Source: an uncultured Bacteroidales bacterium
Lineage (GTDB): Bacteria > Bacteroidota > Bacteroidia > Bacteroidales > Bacteroidaceae
DNA length: 64,000 bases
Assembly (NCBI GenBank): GCA_902800305.1
Contig: CADCDP010000008.1
Coordinates: 62,001-126,000, forward strand
Reading direction: 5' to 3'
The notes under the pieces were generated by a model. The model saw only the letters and a program-made list of their open reading frames with translations. It did not search any database and was not told the DNA's origin. Shown here one piece after another: positions 18,907-27,993 of the stretch. Each line of letters opens with the position of its first letter. The first letter of the stretch is position 1. A program made the position numbers and the translations under genes.

Positions 18907-19998
18907 TTAATGTATCTCTCCAGCCTTGACTTGGAAGATTTTGTAGTTGCCTTGTGAGCGTTCCAGAATCTTGTCCAGATGCTCGCGGTTGGTGTCGGTG
19001 ATGAAGATTTGACCGAACGACTCGCCAGACACAAGGTTGACAATCTGCTCCACGCGCTGCGCATCGAGCTTGTCGAAGATGTCGTCGAGCAGCAGGAGAG
19101 GGGTGGTGCGGCTGCCTGTACGCTTGAGGAAGTCGAATTGGGCAAGCTTCAGCGAAATCATATACGTCTTGTTCTGCCCTTGCGAACCTTCCCGTTTGAT
19201 GGGGTAGCCACCGAGCGTCATGTCCAGTTCGTCCTTATGTATGCCGTGCAGCGAATAGCCGACGATGCGGTCTTTCGGACGACTTTGCCGTATGGTGTCG
19301 AGCAGAGGCCCTCGTTCGCAATGGCTGGAGTAGTGGAGCAGCACCTGTTCGTTTCCCCCAGAGATGACCTCGTAGAACCGCTGAAACACCGGCGTGAATT
19401 CTTCGATGAACGCCTTCCGCCGCTGGTGGATGAGCTCCCCATGCTCTGCCATCATCTCCTCAAAAACCGACAGAATCTCCCCGTCAGGCTCCTCTTCCGC
19501 TTTCAACATGGCGTTTCGCTGCGAGAGGGCTTTGTTGTACGCCATCAGAGCCGTCATGTATTCGGGGTCGTATTGCGAGATGACCACGTCCATCAGCTTG
19601 CGTCGTTCCTCACTCCCTCCTGTGATGATGACGGAGTCGTTGGGCGAGGCGATGATGAGGGGAAGCAACCCGATGTGTTCAGTCAGCCGCTTGTATTCCT
19701 TCTTGTTGCGCTTCACGTGCTTCTTCTGGTGTAGCTTCATGCCGATGGTGATTTCCTCCTCCGTGCCGTTCAGGTCGTAGATGCCTTGCACCATCATTAG
19801 TTCCTCGCCGTGGCGCACGTTAGCCGAGTCGATGCTGTTGGCCGTGCTTTTGGTGAGGGAGAGGAAGTAAATGGCATCCAGCACATTCGTCTTGCCCTCG
19901 CCGTTCTGTCCCACAAAGCAGTTCACCTTGGGCGAGAACTCCAGCTCCGCCGATGCGATGTTTCTATAGTTGAGTATGCTCAGTCTTTTCAGAATCAT
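18907..19998 (-). CDS. recF: DNA replication and repair protein RecF
   Basis: 363 residues, the usual length. Walker A is FVGQNGEGKTNVLDAI (residues about 28-43). The ABC-type signature region is EGSQGQNKTYMISLKLAQ and Walker B is TPLLLLDDIFDKLDAQRV; all are typical of RecF. RecF binds gapped DNA with RecR/RecO and helps load RecA at stalled forks in the cytoplasm. A promoter lies just before the start (5-12 nt), so the mRNA is nearly leaderless. The DUF721 gene follows. Confidence 0.95.
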   Translation of the reverse strand: MILKRLSILNYRNIASAELEFSPKVNCFVGQNGEGKTNVLDAIYFLSLTKSTANSIDSANVRHGEELMMVQGIYDLNGTEEEITIGMKLHQKKHVKRNKKEYKRLTEHIGLLPLIIASPNDSVIITGGSEERRKLMDVVISQYDPEYMTALMAYNKALSQRNAMLKAEEEPDGEILSVFEEMMAEHGELIHQRRKAFIEEFTPVFQRFYEVISGGNEQVLLHYSSHCERGPLLDTIRQSRPKDRIVGYSLHGIHKDELDMTLGGYPIKREGSQGQNKTYMISLKLAQFDFLKRTGSRTTPLLLLDDIFDKLDAQRVEQIVNLVSGESFGQIFITDTNREHLDKILERSQGNYKIFQVKAGEIH

Positions 19999-20002
19999 GT
20001 TG

Positions 20003-20010
20003 CAAAGCTA
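20003..20010 (-). promoter_or_regulatory. -7 box for recF
   Basis: Minus-strand TAGCTTTG directly upstream of the recF ATG at 19998, implying a very short leader. Confidence 0.6.
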
Positions 20011-20081
20011 CATAAAAAACTTGATTTATACGCCTCTCCCAACAAAAAAACTGATATTATTTAAGTTTCGGCTGTTTTTTT

Positions 20082-20225
20082 AACAACGGATTACACAGAT
20101 TTCACGGATTTTTTTCGCTTATGAGTAAACTATTACAAAGAATTAATTTTGATTCCACAGATTAGAAAGCCCCACAGGGCTTTGGAAGGCGGAACCAATC
20201 CGTATAATCCGTGCAATCCGTTGTT
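20082..20225. repeat. Long-range inverted repeat of tandem 'cggat' words (element C)
   Basis: Left arm 20082-20109 and right arm 20198-20225 (28 nt each) match in 24 of 28 positions as inverted repeats. Each arm is made of repeated 9-10 nt words of the form (A/T)CGGATTNCAC. An 88-nt spacer includes a small GCCC..GGGC hairpin near 20169-20180. Between this element and the promoter at 20545 (20226-20544) I see no gene, only T-rich sequence. Confidence 0.75.
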
Positions 20226-20544
20226 GAGAAAAATCTATTTTTACCTGTTCTCTTGCTCCGTTGCCCAAAATGCCCCCCCTACGTTGCCACCTGTGACTCT
20301 GCTCCGTTGCCCCCTCTGGGTCAACGGGTGTACTAAAACCAATCGCAACCTACGATTGTACTATCGAAGGTTGCGAGAAGCTTACGATTGGAAGTTGCGT
20401 TTTTAGGGCGGAAATCCGTGGGCTTCCCACAACAACATCCTTTTCAACTGCAAATATACAACTTTTTTTCGAGATTTGCAAATAATTCATGCCCCATTCG
20501 TATATTTAGCGAGTATAAATGAACAATCTTTAAAAAAGATTTCG

Positions 20545-20552
20545 TACCTTTG
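20545..20552 (+). promoter_or_regulatory. -7 box for the PIN toxin-antitoxin pair
   Basis: TACCTTTG. Transcription from here would place the hairpin element at 20568-20634 in the roughly 125-nt 5' leader of the antitoxin gene. Confidence 0.6.
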
Positions 20553-20567
20553 TGGCCAGAAGGCTGT

Positions 20568-20634
20568 GGGAGTCAAGGAGGGGAGGATTCGGCGCACAAG
20601 CCGCTTAAAACTCCTTGACTCCTAAACTCCTTAG
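20568..20634. repeat. Inverted 'ggagt' element in the leader of the PIN module (element D1)
   Basis: GGAGTCAAGGAG (20569-20580) pairs perfectly with CTCCTTGACTCC (20611-20622). An inner GGCGCACAAGCCGC hairpin lies between, and CTCCTTAG ends the element. A related element with the same CTAAGGAGT word and an inner CGGCGC hairpin is at 27296-27380. Confidence 0.75.
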
Positions 20635-20685
20635 ACCAAAAACACTCCACAGAGAGCAAATGATAACGATAAAAACGATACAATC

Positions 20686-20895
20686 ATGACAGCTACAGCA
20701 ACAACACAAGGCGTTTACGTGAACGTGCCGGCCATCGACTGGTCGCTCTTCCGCGAGCTCATCCGCAAGTTCGGCTGGCAGGCAGAGACCCGTGAACAGC
20801 TACTCGACCGCTTCGTCAGCAGCCGCCCCGCCAATCCCGCCATCAGCGAAGACGAAATCATGGACGAAGTCGGAGCAGTAAGATATGCCAAGTAG
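20686..20895 (+). CDS. Small antitoxin-like protein paired with PIN toxin
   Basis: 69 residues, predicted soluble. The middle (W-S-L-F-R-E-L-I-R-K-F-G-W) could be a helix. The acidic tail ISEDEIMDEVGAVRYAK is of the kind found at the C-terminus of antitoxins that wrap a partner nuclease. It is not recognised as a named family. It ends 3 nt before the PIN-domain gene, so the two are almost certainly co-translated and function as an antitoxin/toxin pair. The leader contains a stem-loop element (20568-20634). G/C-ending codons dominate, as in the rest of this block and unlike the flanking genes. Confidence 0.75.
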   Translation: MTATATTQGVYVNVPAIDWSLFRELIRKFGWQAETREQLLDRFVSSRPANPAISEDEIMDEVGAVRYAK

Positions 20896-20898
20896 AGT

Positions 20899-21309
20899 AT
20901 GAAGGTCATCATCGACACCAACCTCTGGATTTCTTTCCTCATTGGCCATCAGACGCAGCTGGTGCGCCGGATGCTCACCGACATGCGCTTCGATGTCTAT
21001 GTCTGCGCCCGCCTCATAGAGGAAATCCGTGATGTGGCTACGCGCGACAAGATACGCAAGTACGTCACCCAGGCCGACATCGACGACCTGCTGGCCATCA
21101 TCAATGCCTTCTGCCAGTTCGCTATCATCCGCACCGAAGCTCCGGCCACAGCCATTCGAGATCCCAAAGATCTCTACCTCCTTTCGCTGGCCGAAACCAT
21201 CGGCGCCGACTACATCGTCAGCGGCGATGCCGACCTTACCGACCTCGGCCAGTACCACGAGACCAGAATTATGAAGGTTGCCGACTTCAAGGCAATGATG
21301 CAATACTAA
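20899..21309 (+). CDS. PIN domain toxin, COG1569-type ribonuclease
   Basis: 136 residues. The PIN signature starts the protein: KVIIDTNLWISFLIG with metal-binding D6. Other conserved acids lie in RLIEEIRDV, in RDPKDLYLLSLAE, and in the C-terminal ADYIVSGDADLTDL. This matches 'putative toxin-antitoxin system toxin component, PIN family'. PIN toxins are Mg2+-dependent endoribonucleases that cut RNA (often tRNA or mRNA) and are neutralised by the upstream protein. Location immediately after the small antitoxin-like gene supports the pairing. The RNA target is unknown. Confidence 0.88.
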   Translation: MKVIIDTNLWISFLIGHQTQLVRRMLTDMRFDVYVCARLIEEIRDVATRDKIRKYVTQADIDDLLAIINAFCQFAIIRTEAPATAIRDPKDLYLLSLAETIGADYIVSGDADLTDLGQYHETRIMKVADFKAMMQY

Positions 21310-21407
21310 ACTACCGACGATGACACCGAGACAGGGACATATCGTAAACTATGTTAACGGCCAGCAAATAGTTGGTCGGATGTTTGGTGGTGTCGGAAAT
21401 TTGTTTA

Positions 21408-21434
21408 CTCTCTCTCTCTCTCTCTCTCTCTCTC
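21408..21434. repeat. (CT)13 dinucleotide microsatellite
   Basis: An uninterrupted 27-nt CT tract, unusual for a bacterial intergenic region, about 190 nt upstream of the secreted-protein genes. The rest of the 311-bp gap 21310-21620 shows no convincing gene. Confidence 0.95.
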
Positions 21435-21620
21435 CCGTGTACTAATAACACTTATACATTCTTCAAAATTGAAAATCGTGCGGGTCCGCGCGATAAAGAA
21501 TATTTGTGGCTTTCCATGCATCCGTGCAAGGGAAGCCGCATTGTTTTTATCCCTTAACGGGGTTTCCCAAGCATATTACAATTACATATTTTATAAACAA
21601 TTAAAAAATCTAATTCAAAG

Positions 21621-21884
21621 ATGGTTAAAAAAACTTTACTCAAAACAATGCTCCTGCTATGCGCCCTCATAGTAGGAAGCGGAACGATGTGGGCGCGACT
21701 CATCGAGGACGGCAAGGCCCCCCTGACCATCGACCCCGACCAGCCCACGCGCATCCTCTCCACCGACAAGAAGGCCCAGAAGGCCGGCGGCCTCTGCCTC
21801 GCCCTCAAGGGCGTGCTGGTGAAGCCCACCGACGACGTGGACGTGGAGAAGGAGTACCAGCTCATCCCCCTCGACAGTTTATAA
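21621..21884 (+). CDS. Small secreted protein, possibly a truncated N-terminal piece
   Basis: 87 residues. A clear signal peptide (Lys-rich start, LLLCALIVG core, cleavage likely after MWA) is followed by about 62 residues: RLIEDGKAPLTIDPDQPTR..., then an acidic end. No family is recognised. The body ends abruptly after EYQLIPLDSL, and the next gene begins only 36 nt later with its own signal peptide. This may therefore be the stub of a formerly longer cell-surface protein, or a short secreted partner of the large protein downstream. Codon use is GC-rich like its neighbours. An AT-rich leader precedes the ATG. Confidence 0.6.
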   Translation: MVKKTLLKTMLLLCALIVGSGTMWARLIEDGKAPLTIDPDQPTRILSTDKKAQKAGGLCLALKGVLVKPTDDVDVEKEYQLIPLDSL

Positions 21885-21920
21885 ACATTACAAATCAATT
21901 TAATTCTATCATTCAACAAT

Positions 21921-24900
21921 ATGAAAACAAAAATTCTATCAATCCTTGCCCTGCTGCTCATGACTGTGACGCAGGGGGCGTGGGCGCAGAAGACACTCAC
22001 CGTGTATGACGGGACAGGATCGCGCGTTTATTCCCCTGCGTACATGTACGCGTTCGACTATTACACAAGGAGCCAGTACATCATTCCTGCCGCCAATCTT
22101 GAGGCCATGAACGGCAAGATCATTACGGCTCTAAAGTACTACTCAAGCACCACTAATTACACATCGACCTGCAACGTTGATGTCTATCTGAAGGAAGTCG
22201 GCTACACGACCTTCAACTCAACTCCGACTTTTGAAACAAAGAGCGGTATCGTCTATACGGGAACATTGAGCATTGCTGGTGACGGCACGCTCACCATCAC
22301 GTTCACCACGCCCTACACCTACAACGGCGGCAACTTGCTCATCGGCATGGAGAACACCGAAACGGGCAACTATATAATTTCCAAGTTCTATGGCCAAGAT
22401 GTCGCTGGAGCTGTTGCTTTTGGAAATAGTAGTACCAGTTTGGCCGCAGTTACGGCCAATCGGGAAGACTTCATCCCCAAGACCACCTTCACCTATGAAG
22501 ATGGCACATATCCCAAGCCCAAGGATCTTACTGCAACCCTCACTCCGGGCAATGGCACCATTGCCGACCTCAGCTGGATCCAGGCGAATGGTTCACCCGA
22601 GGGTTGGGTCGTGGAATATTCAACGAGCAGCGACTTCACTGGTGCTCCGACAAAGAATGTGAGCGGAACGGCATCAACTCAACTCACCGGCCTCACCGCT
22701 GAGACCACATACTATGCACGTGTGAAGGCCGACTACGGCGGCGGGAACTATAGCAAATGGAGCAATACAGTCAGCTTCACGCCCACGAATGCCTATACGC
22801 TCACCGTGTATGAAAACGCAACAGGTTCTAATCTATACTTTCCTGTAAATGGCACTGCTGCGAATTACTATCAGAAAAACGAATTTGTCATCCCTGCCGG
22901 CCAACTTAGTGCCATGGGAGGAGGCACTATCACAGAGATGACCTTCTACCTGTCCACGCCGGCATCTTCTGCTTGGACGGGCACGTTCCAAGTGTTCATG
23001 AAGGAAGTGGATTATACTACCATTAGTGCCTACTCTGGTACAGAGGGAGCCACCACCGTCTATACAGGCACCCTTGATGCCACAGGAAGCACGATGACAA
23101 TAGAATTTACAGATGAATACACATACGAGGGGGGCAACTTGCTTGTTGGTATATATGGAATTGGAAAAGGAAACTCTGTGGATGCCAGATTTGTTGGTGA
23201 AACTGCGACGGGTGCTTGCATAAATGGAAGTGATGCTTCTTCGCTTGATAATGTGAGTACCATCCAACGCGATTTCATTCCCAAGACCAAGTTTGCCTAT
23301 ACACCGAGCGGCGGCACCATCTATTACAAGCCCGCTGACCTTACAGTAACCCCGACCCCGGGCAACGGCACCATTGCCGACCTCAGTTGGACTCAGGCGA
23401 AAGGCAATCCCGAGGGCTGGGTAGTGGAATATGCGACCAGCAGTGACTTCACCGGCGCAGAGACGATGAATGTGAACACCACCTCAGCACACCTCACCGG
23501 CCTCATCGCAGAGACCCCATACTATGCACGGGTGAAGGCCGACTACGGCGGCGGAAGCTATAGCAAATGGAGTAGCACCATCAGCTTCACGCCTTCGGAA
23601 AAACTGCGCATCGGGTCGGAAGAAGGCACCCAGACAAATCTGCCCTTCAACAACTTCTACGGGTATGCGCTCTCGCAGCAGATCTACACGGTGGAGGAGC
23701 TTGGAACGGCTGGCCTCATCCAGAGCATCGACTTCTACAAGCCCAATACCATTGAATGCAACCGCACCCTCGACATCTATATGGTGAGCACCGCGAAGAG
23801 CAGCTTCAGTGGTCAATCGGACTGGATTGCCGTCACGGCAGCCGACCTCGTATTCAGTGGCACCGTCAGCTTCGCCAACAACGACTGGACGACCATCACG
23901 CTCTCCGAGCCATTCTTCTATGACGGCCAGCAGAACGTGGCCATCATGATCGACGACAACACGAATGGCTCCAAGAGAAACACGGAATTCTACGCCTTTA
24001 CGCCTACCACTACGAACCAGGCATTGTATGTAAGGAGTGACGGCACCAACTACGACCCGACCAATCCCTCCAGCGGCACACCCACGAACTCAAAGAACCA
24101 GATACGCATCCTCAAGGAAGCGATGGGTGACTGCATGAAGCCCACAGGTCTCGCCGCCACCGGCGTGACCAACAATGCCGCCACGCTCACATGGAGGGAG
24201 AACGGTGCTGCCACGACATGGGTGATTGACTACAATGGAGAAACTGTTGAGGTAACAGATAATCCTTACACTCTGACCAGCCTCGATGCAGCGACCGTCT
24301 ACACAGTGAAGGTACGCCCCGCCTGCGACGAGAAGTGGAGCAAAACGGTGACCTTCACTACCCTCGCCAACGACGCTGTTCCATACGAACTGAGCACTAC
24401 CGACATCTACGCCAACGCCGTCACCCTGAATTGGTCGGGCGTGCAGAACAGCTATAATGTGCGCTACCGTACACCTTTCCCCTCCATCATCGAGGGCTTC
24501 GAAGATAACGCCGAATTTACTGCCAACTGGACGGTCATCAGCAACAACACTGCTAACAATGTCAGCAGTGGTAAACTCGGTAGAAACGGCGATGCAACAA
24601 GAAATGGTAGCTACGGTTTCAGGTTCTCGTCCTATTCGAAAGCCGATGATTATAACCAGTACCTGATTTCGCCCGAACTGAGCGGTGCTACGAGTGTTGA
24701 GTTCTGGTATAAATCTTCTAATAGTAGCACAGAAACCTTTAGAGTGGGTTATTCCACTACGGGCAACAATGTGGCTGACTTCAACAATAATTGGGGGAAT
24801 GAGATAAAATCAACATCAAGTTCAGATTGGACCAAATTCGAGCTTAACCTGCCCGACGGAGTCAAGTATGTGGCCATCAACTATTATTCTGACTATAAGT

Positions 24901-27227
24901 ATTATCTGTACATCGATGACATGACCATCGATTGCGGTGAAGCCGGCGAATGGGTGAACAAGACCAACGTCACCAGCCCGATAGACATCGACGGCCTGGA
25001 GCAGGAGACCAAGTACGAGTGGCAGGTGCAGGGCATCTACAACAACGAGCCTACCGAATGGAGCACCATGGCCACCTTCACCACAACGGACGAATTCAAG
25101 CCCGGCACCCCCGTCGACCTCGGACTGCCCAGCGGCATGAAGTGGGCTGACCGTAACGTCGGCGCAGGCAGCGCAACGGGCTACGGCACCTACTACGAAT
25201 GGAATAGCAGCGACATCGCCACCGCACAATGGGGCGTCAACTGGCGCATGCCGACGCTGACCGAAGCGCAGGAACTCATCAACAACACCGACCAGGAGTG
25301 GGCCACCATCGGAGGCGTGAACGGCACGAAGTTCATGAAGAAGACCGACCACTCGGTCTATATCTTCGTACCAGCAGCCGGATGGGACGGCAGCGGCAAC
25401 GGCAACATCGGCACCGCTGGCGCATACTGGACATCGACCGCAAAGGACGAGAGCATAGCCTACGAGTTTGCCATCAGAGCCTCGGGTAACGCCACGGGCT
25501 ACGACAGGAAGACCTACCAGTTCACCATCCGCCCCGTGCAGATGTTCGCGGGCGAAGGCACCGAGGCATCGCCCTACCTTATCGCCAGCACGACGGACTG
25601 GAACAACCTCGTCTCGGCAGTGAACGCCGGCGAGACCTATAGCGGCAACTACTTCAAGATGACCGCCAACGTGGGCACCGTCTCGACGTGGATGACTGGC
25701 ACGTTCGACGGCGACGGCAAGACGCTGACGGTGGGGTACTCGAACACGACGGCAGATGTGAAGTGCGCCCCGTTCAGTACGCTTAACGGTGCCACCATCC
25801 AGAACCTCAAAGTGGCTGGCAGCATCAGTTCGAACCAGAGATTCATCGCTGGCATAGCCGCCTGGTGCAGCAGTACGGGCAACAACGTCACAAACTGCCT
25901 CGTCAGCGCTACCATCAACAGCAGCTATAAAGGCAACGCCTCAGACGGCGGACTTGTGTCACTGGTTGACGACGGTGCGTCGCTCAACGTCACGGGCTGC
26001 GCCTTCGCGGGCAAGCTGCTGACGACCAACGGCACCACCTCGTGTGGTGGCATCGTGGGCTGGAGAAGGCCCAGCGGCACCGTCACCATCACCAACTGCC
26101 TCTACGCCCCCACCTCGGCAACGGGCAGCGAGACGTGGATTGCAAGCGCAGAAGGCGAAAACGGCAATGCCAACTTCTGCCGATGGAACGACTCTGAACC
26201 CACCATCACGAATTGCTACTACACCACTGACTTCGGCTCCGGCTCCTACACCGCCCAGGGCATCCAGGCGCACAGCATCAGCGCGGGCGACTATGTGAGC
26301 ACGCTCGCCATCAGCGGCGACGCCACGGCGACTTACGACGTCAGCGGCATCACGGTCTATAGCGGCGGCATCAGCTTCAACGATGGCAGCACCACCACCT
26401 TCTACGGCGGCAGCGGCCAGACCGTCAGCCTCGCCCTCACCGCCGAGACCCGCACCGGCTACCAGTTCAAGCAGTACGCCGCCTCGCAGGGCACGCTCTC
26501 TGGCGAGACCACCGACACGCCGACCCTCACCATGCCCGCCGCCAACTCGACGGCCAACGACGTAGTGACCATCTCGGCTGAGTACGACCCGACCTACAAC
26601 GCCACCTTCGCCGATGGCAACGACAACGACGGCTGGACTATCAGCCCCACCTCTGGCGTAGCGGGAACGAGCGTCACCGTCAGCTACAAGGGCGAGAACA
26701 AGGTGAAGAGCGTGACGGTGACGAACAAATACGCCATCGCACACTCGCTGGCTGCATCGGTCGTGGGTGACATCGTCGGCACAGACGGACTGGCCTACTC
26801 CGTGGCAGAGAAGGGCAAACTGCCCGTGGGCGTGACAGCCGCAGGCGTGGTGACCTACAAGAGCGGCGAAACCGGCATCGTGGTGGCATTGCAGAACCTC
26901 GCCACGAAGTACTCGTGGAGCGACGCCTTCACGGCAGCCGCCGCCTACACACCCGCCGTCAGCGGACAGACGTGGAAGCTGGGCACGAAGGATGAGATGA
27001 GCAACGCCATCCTTAACGACTACGCCGCGAAGTACGGCTACATCACGGCAGCGGGCGGCACGTTCCCCTATCCCAACAACTACTGGTCGGCCACGGAAGT
27101 CGAGGGCTACACCACCGAAAGGGCATGGCGCATCTGGGTCGAGTCCAATGGGGTTCCCGCGTGGCACGACTGGGACGGCGTGACGAAGGCCACCGAGTGC
27201 CAAGTGCGGCCCATCATCGCCTTCTAA
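21921..27227 (+). CDS. Large secreted multidomain protein with fibronectin III and DUF1566-like domains
   Basis: 1768 residues with a signal peptide (cut near WAQ, residue 23). Approximate layout: beta module (24-190), FN3 (194-290), second copy of the beta module (292-465), FN3 (467-560), third related module (561-735) and FN3 (736-816). A further FN3 starts at about 820 and is interrupted by a jelly-roll-like insert (852-1008, IIEGFEDN...YLYIDDMTID) before finishing at about 1057. Next come a DUF1566/Fibrobacter major-paralog domain (GLPSGMKWADRNVGA, 1062-1207), a GLUG-like stretch (GGIVGW), an InlB-like module, and a second DUF1566-like end (NYWSATE...CQVRPIIAF). The first two module+FN3 units repeat at DNA level with an 813-bp period. 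No protease or glycosidase motif is seen. A surface or extracellular binding role is inference. The gene is strikingly GC-rich. Confidence 0.85.
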   Translation: MKTKILSILALLLMTVTQGAWAQKTLTVYDGTGSRVYSPAYMYAFDYYTRSQYIIPAANLEAMNGKIITALKYYSSTTNYTSTCNVDVYLKEVGYTTFNSTPTFETKSGIVYTGTLSIAGDGTLTITFTTPYTYNGGNLLIGMENTETGNYIISKFYGQDVAGAVAFGNSSTSLAAVTANREDFIPKTTFTYEDGTYPKPKDLTATLTPGNGTIADLSWIQANGSPEGWVVEYSTSSDFTGAPTKNVSGTASTQLTGLTAETTYYARVKADYGGGNYSKWSNTVSFTPTNAYTLTVYENATGSNLYFPVNGTAANYYQKNEFVIPAGQLSAMGGGTITEMTFYLSTPASSAWTGTFQVFMKEVDYTTISAYSGTEGATTVYTGTLDATGSTMTIEFTDEYTYEGGNLLVGIYGIGKGNSVDARFVGETATGACINGSDASSLDNVSTIQRDFIPKTKFAYTPSGGTIYYKPADLTVTPTPGNGTIADLSWTQAKGNPEGWVVEYATSSDFTGAETMNVNTTSAHLTGLIAETPYYARVKADYGGGSYSKWSSTISFTPSEKLRIGSEEGTQTNLPFNNFYGYALSQQIYTVEELGTAGLIQSIDFYKPNTIECNRTLDIYMVSTAKSSFSGQSDWIAVTAADLVFSGTVSFANNDWTTITLSEPFFYDGQQNVAIMIDDNTNGSKRNTEFYAFTPTTTNQALYVRSDGTNYDPTNPSSGTPTNSKNQIRILKEAMGDCMKPTGLAATGVTNNAATLTWRENGAATTWVIDYNGETVEVTDNPYTLTSLDAATVYTVKVRPACDEKWSKTVTFTTLANDAVPYELSTTDIYANAVTLNWSGVQNSYNVRYRTPFPSIIEGFEDNAEFTANWTVISNNTANNVSSGKLGRNGDATRNGSYGFRFSSYSKADDYNQYLISPELSGATSVEFWYKSSNSSTETFRVGYSTTGNNVADFNNNWGNEIKSTSSSDWTKFELNLPDGVKYVAINYYSDYKYYLYIDDMTIDCGEAGEWVNKTNVTSPIDIDGLEQETKYEWQVQGIYNNEPTEWSTMATFTTTDEFKPGTPVDLGLPSGMKWADRNVGAGSATGYGTYYEWNSSDIATAQWGVNWRMPTLTEAQELINNTDQEWATIGGVNGTKFMKKTDHSVYIFVPAAGWDGSGNGNIGTAGAYWTSTAKDESIAYEFAIRASGNATGYDRKTYQFTIRPVQMFAGEGTEASPYLIASTTDWNNLVSAVNAGETYSGNYFKMTANVGTVSTWMTGTFDGDGKTLTVGYSNTTADVKCAPFSTLNGATIQNLKVAGSISSNQRFIAGIAAWCSSTGNNVTNCLVSATINSSYKGNASDGGLVSLVDDGASLNVTGCAFAGKLLTTNGTTSCGGIVGWRRPSGTVTITNCLYAPTSATGSETWIASAEGENGNANFCRWNDSEPTITNCYYTTDFGSGSYTAQGIQAHSISAGDYVSTLAISGDATATYDVSGITVYSGGISFNDGSTTTFYGGSGQTVSLALTAETRTGYQFKQYAASQGTLSGETTDTPTLTMPAANSTANDVVTISAEYDPTYNATFADGNDNDGWTISPTSGVAGTSVTVSYKGENKVKSVTVTNKYAIAHSLAASVVGDIVGTDGLAYSVAEKGKLPVGVTAAGVVTYKSGETGIVVALQNLATKYSWSDAFTAAAAYTPAVSGQTWKLGTKDEMSNAILNDYAAKYGYITAAGGTFPYPNNYWSATEVEGYTTERAWRIWVESNGVPAWHDWDGVTKATECQVRPIIAF

Positions 27228-27295
27228 CAACTCGCTAAATCGATCTTTGACATACTGAGACAAACGGATATTTTTACCTCTGCGGACATTTTTGT

Positions 27296-27380
27296 CTAAG
27301 GAGTGAAGGAGTAAAGGAGTAAAGGAGTCTCGGCGCGCTGCGCCGAAGGAAAAAAACTCCCAGACTCCCAGACTCCTTAG
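27296..27380. repeat. Tandem 'ggagt' words with inverted counterpart (element D2)
   Basis: Left arm: CTAAGGAGT followed by three more GGAGT words in 7-8 nt steps (27296-27328). Centre: CGGCGCGCTGCGCCG perfect hairpin (27331-27345). Right arm: ACTCCCAGACTCCCAGACTCC then TTAG (27356-27380), the approximate reverse complement of the left arm. Confidence 0.8.
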
Positions 27381-27423
27381 AATAAAAAATCGCCTTCCTT
27401 AGCGGGAATGTCGGGAAATTGTT

Positions 27424-27431
27424 GTAACTTT
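27424..27431 (+). promoter_or_regulatory. -7 box for the antitoxin/truncated toxin pair
   Basis: TAACTTTG, followed by the leader word CAACGAGAATTATGG (27449-27463), which overlaps the ATG and recurs at 29247-29261. Confidence 0.65.
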
Positions 27432-27460
27432 GCAGCCGTAACGTATAAACAACGAGAATT

Positions 27461-27712
27461 ATGGAAGCAACGACAACAAGAAGACGACGTACTGCGACAC
27501 CCTTCACAAGGGCATGGAACCAAGCGAAGAAGCTCGACGATGGCGAGAAACTGCGGCTTGTCACGATGCTCATCGACAGCGTAAAGCCCATAACGACAAC
27601 ACCGTTAGACGAGGAGTTCGCCGATATGGACAAGGAACTGTACACGCCAGAAGAGGCCTACGAAATGACGATGAAGGACATCAAGGCTATCTACGACGAT
27701 GCAACAGTATAA
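27461..27712 (+). CDS. Antitoxin-like protein upstream of a broken RelE/ParE-type toxin
   Basis: 83 residues. The N-terminus is basic (TTTRRRRTATPFTRAW), followed by a helical KKLDDGEKLRLVTMLIDSVKP segment and an acidic C-terminus with LYTPEEAYEMTMKDIKAIYDD. Such a helical plus acidic layout is common for antitoxins of RelE/ParE-type toxins in Bacteroidales, though I cannot name a Pfam family. It has its own promoter. The toxin frame begins inside its last codons (14-nt overlap), the usual sign of translational coupling. The antitoxin appears intact while the toxin is truncated. Confidence 0.7.
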   Translation: MEATTTRRRRTATPFTRAWNQAKKLDDGEKLRLVTMLIDSVKPITTTPLDEEFADMDKELYTPEEAYEMTMKDIKAIYDDATV

Positions 27713-27857
27713 GTATTTGTACACCAAGCGCACCGCCGCCAAGATAAGGTCGTTCTACCGGAACGTGGCCAAGAAGTACCGCCACACCTACTCGTATGAG
27801 GACATGGATCGGAACGTACACGAGAGCAATGATGCTTGCATCGATTGCCGAGCGTGA
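27699..27857 (+). pseudogene. Truncated RelE/ParE-like toxin
   Basis: 52 codons starting inside the antitoxin gene. The product begins MQQYKYLYTKRTAAKIRSFY and continues RNVAKKYRHTYSYEDMDRNVHES, which looks like the first half of the Bacteroidales RelE/ParE-type toxins of about 100 residues. After NDA the sequence turns into CIDCRA and stops, so the C-terminal catalytic half is missing. From 27858 to 27993 no continuation in another frame is evident; only a short hairpin (CATCCTGCACAGGATG) is seen. The toxin is probably inactive. Family assignment rests on recalled similarity. Confidence 0.6.
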
Positions 27858-27993
27858 GCGATTTCGGCCAAAGGCCAAAATATCCGCCGAGACATCCTGC
27901 ACAGGATGCCCCGGCGGTTCCGTTTTGTCTCAGTATCGTCGGAGGACGACATCATAAAAGTAAAAACAAAAATAAAAGTAAATAAAAACAACA

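Noticed and set aside
20149..20406. 85-codon frame between recF and the PIN module
   Set aside because: It runs through the right arm of element C and low-complexity sequence; no promoter or family.
21372..21557. 61-codon frame through the CT tract
   Set aside because: The Leu-Ser run is only the translation of the microsatellite; no conserved sequence around it.
25959..27263. 434-codon minus-strand open frame
   Set aside because: GC-rich shadow of the large secreted protein; composition is dominated by Gly/Ala/Val/Arg, and the sense frame has clear domains.
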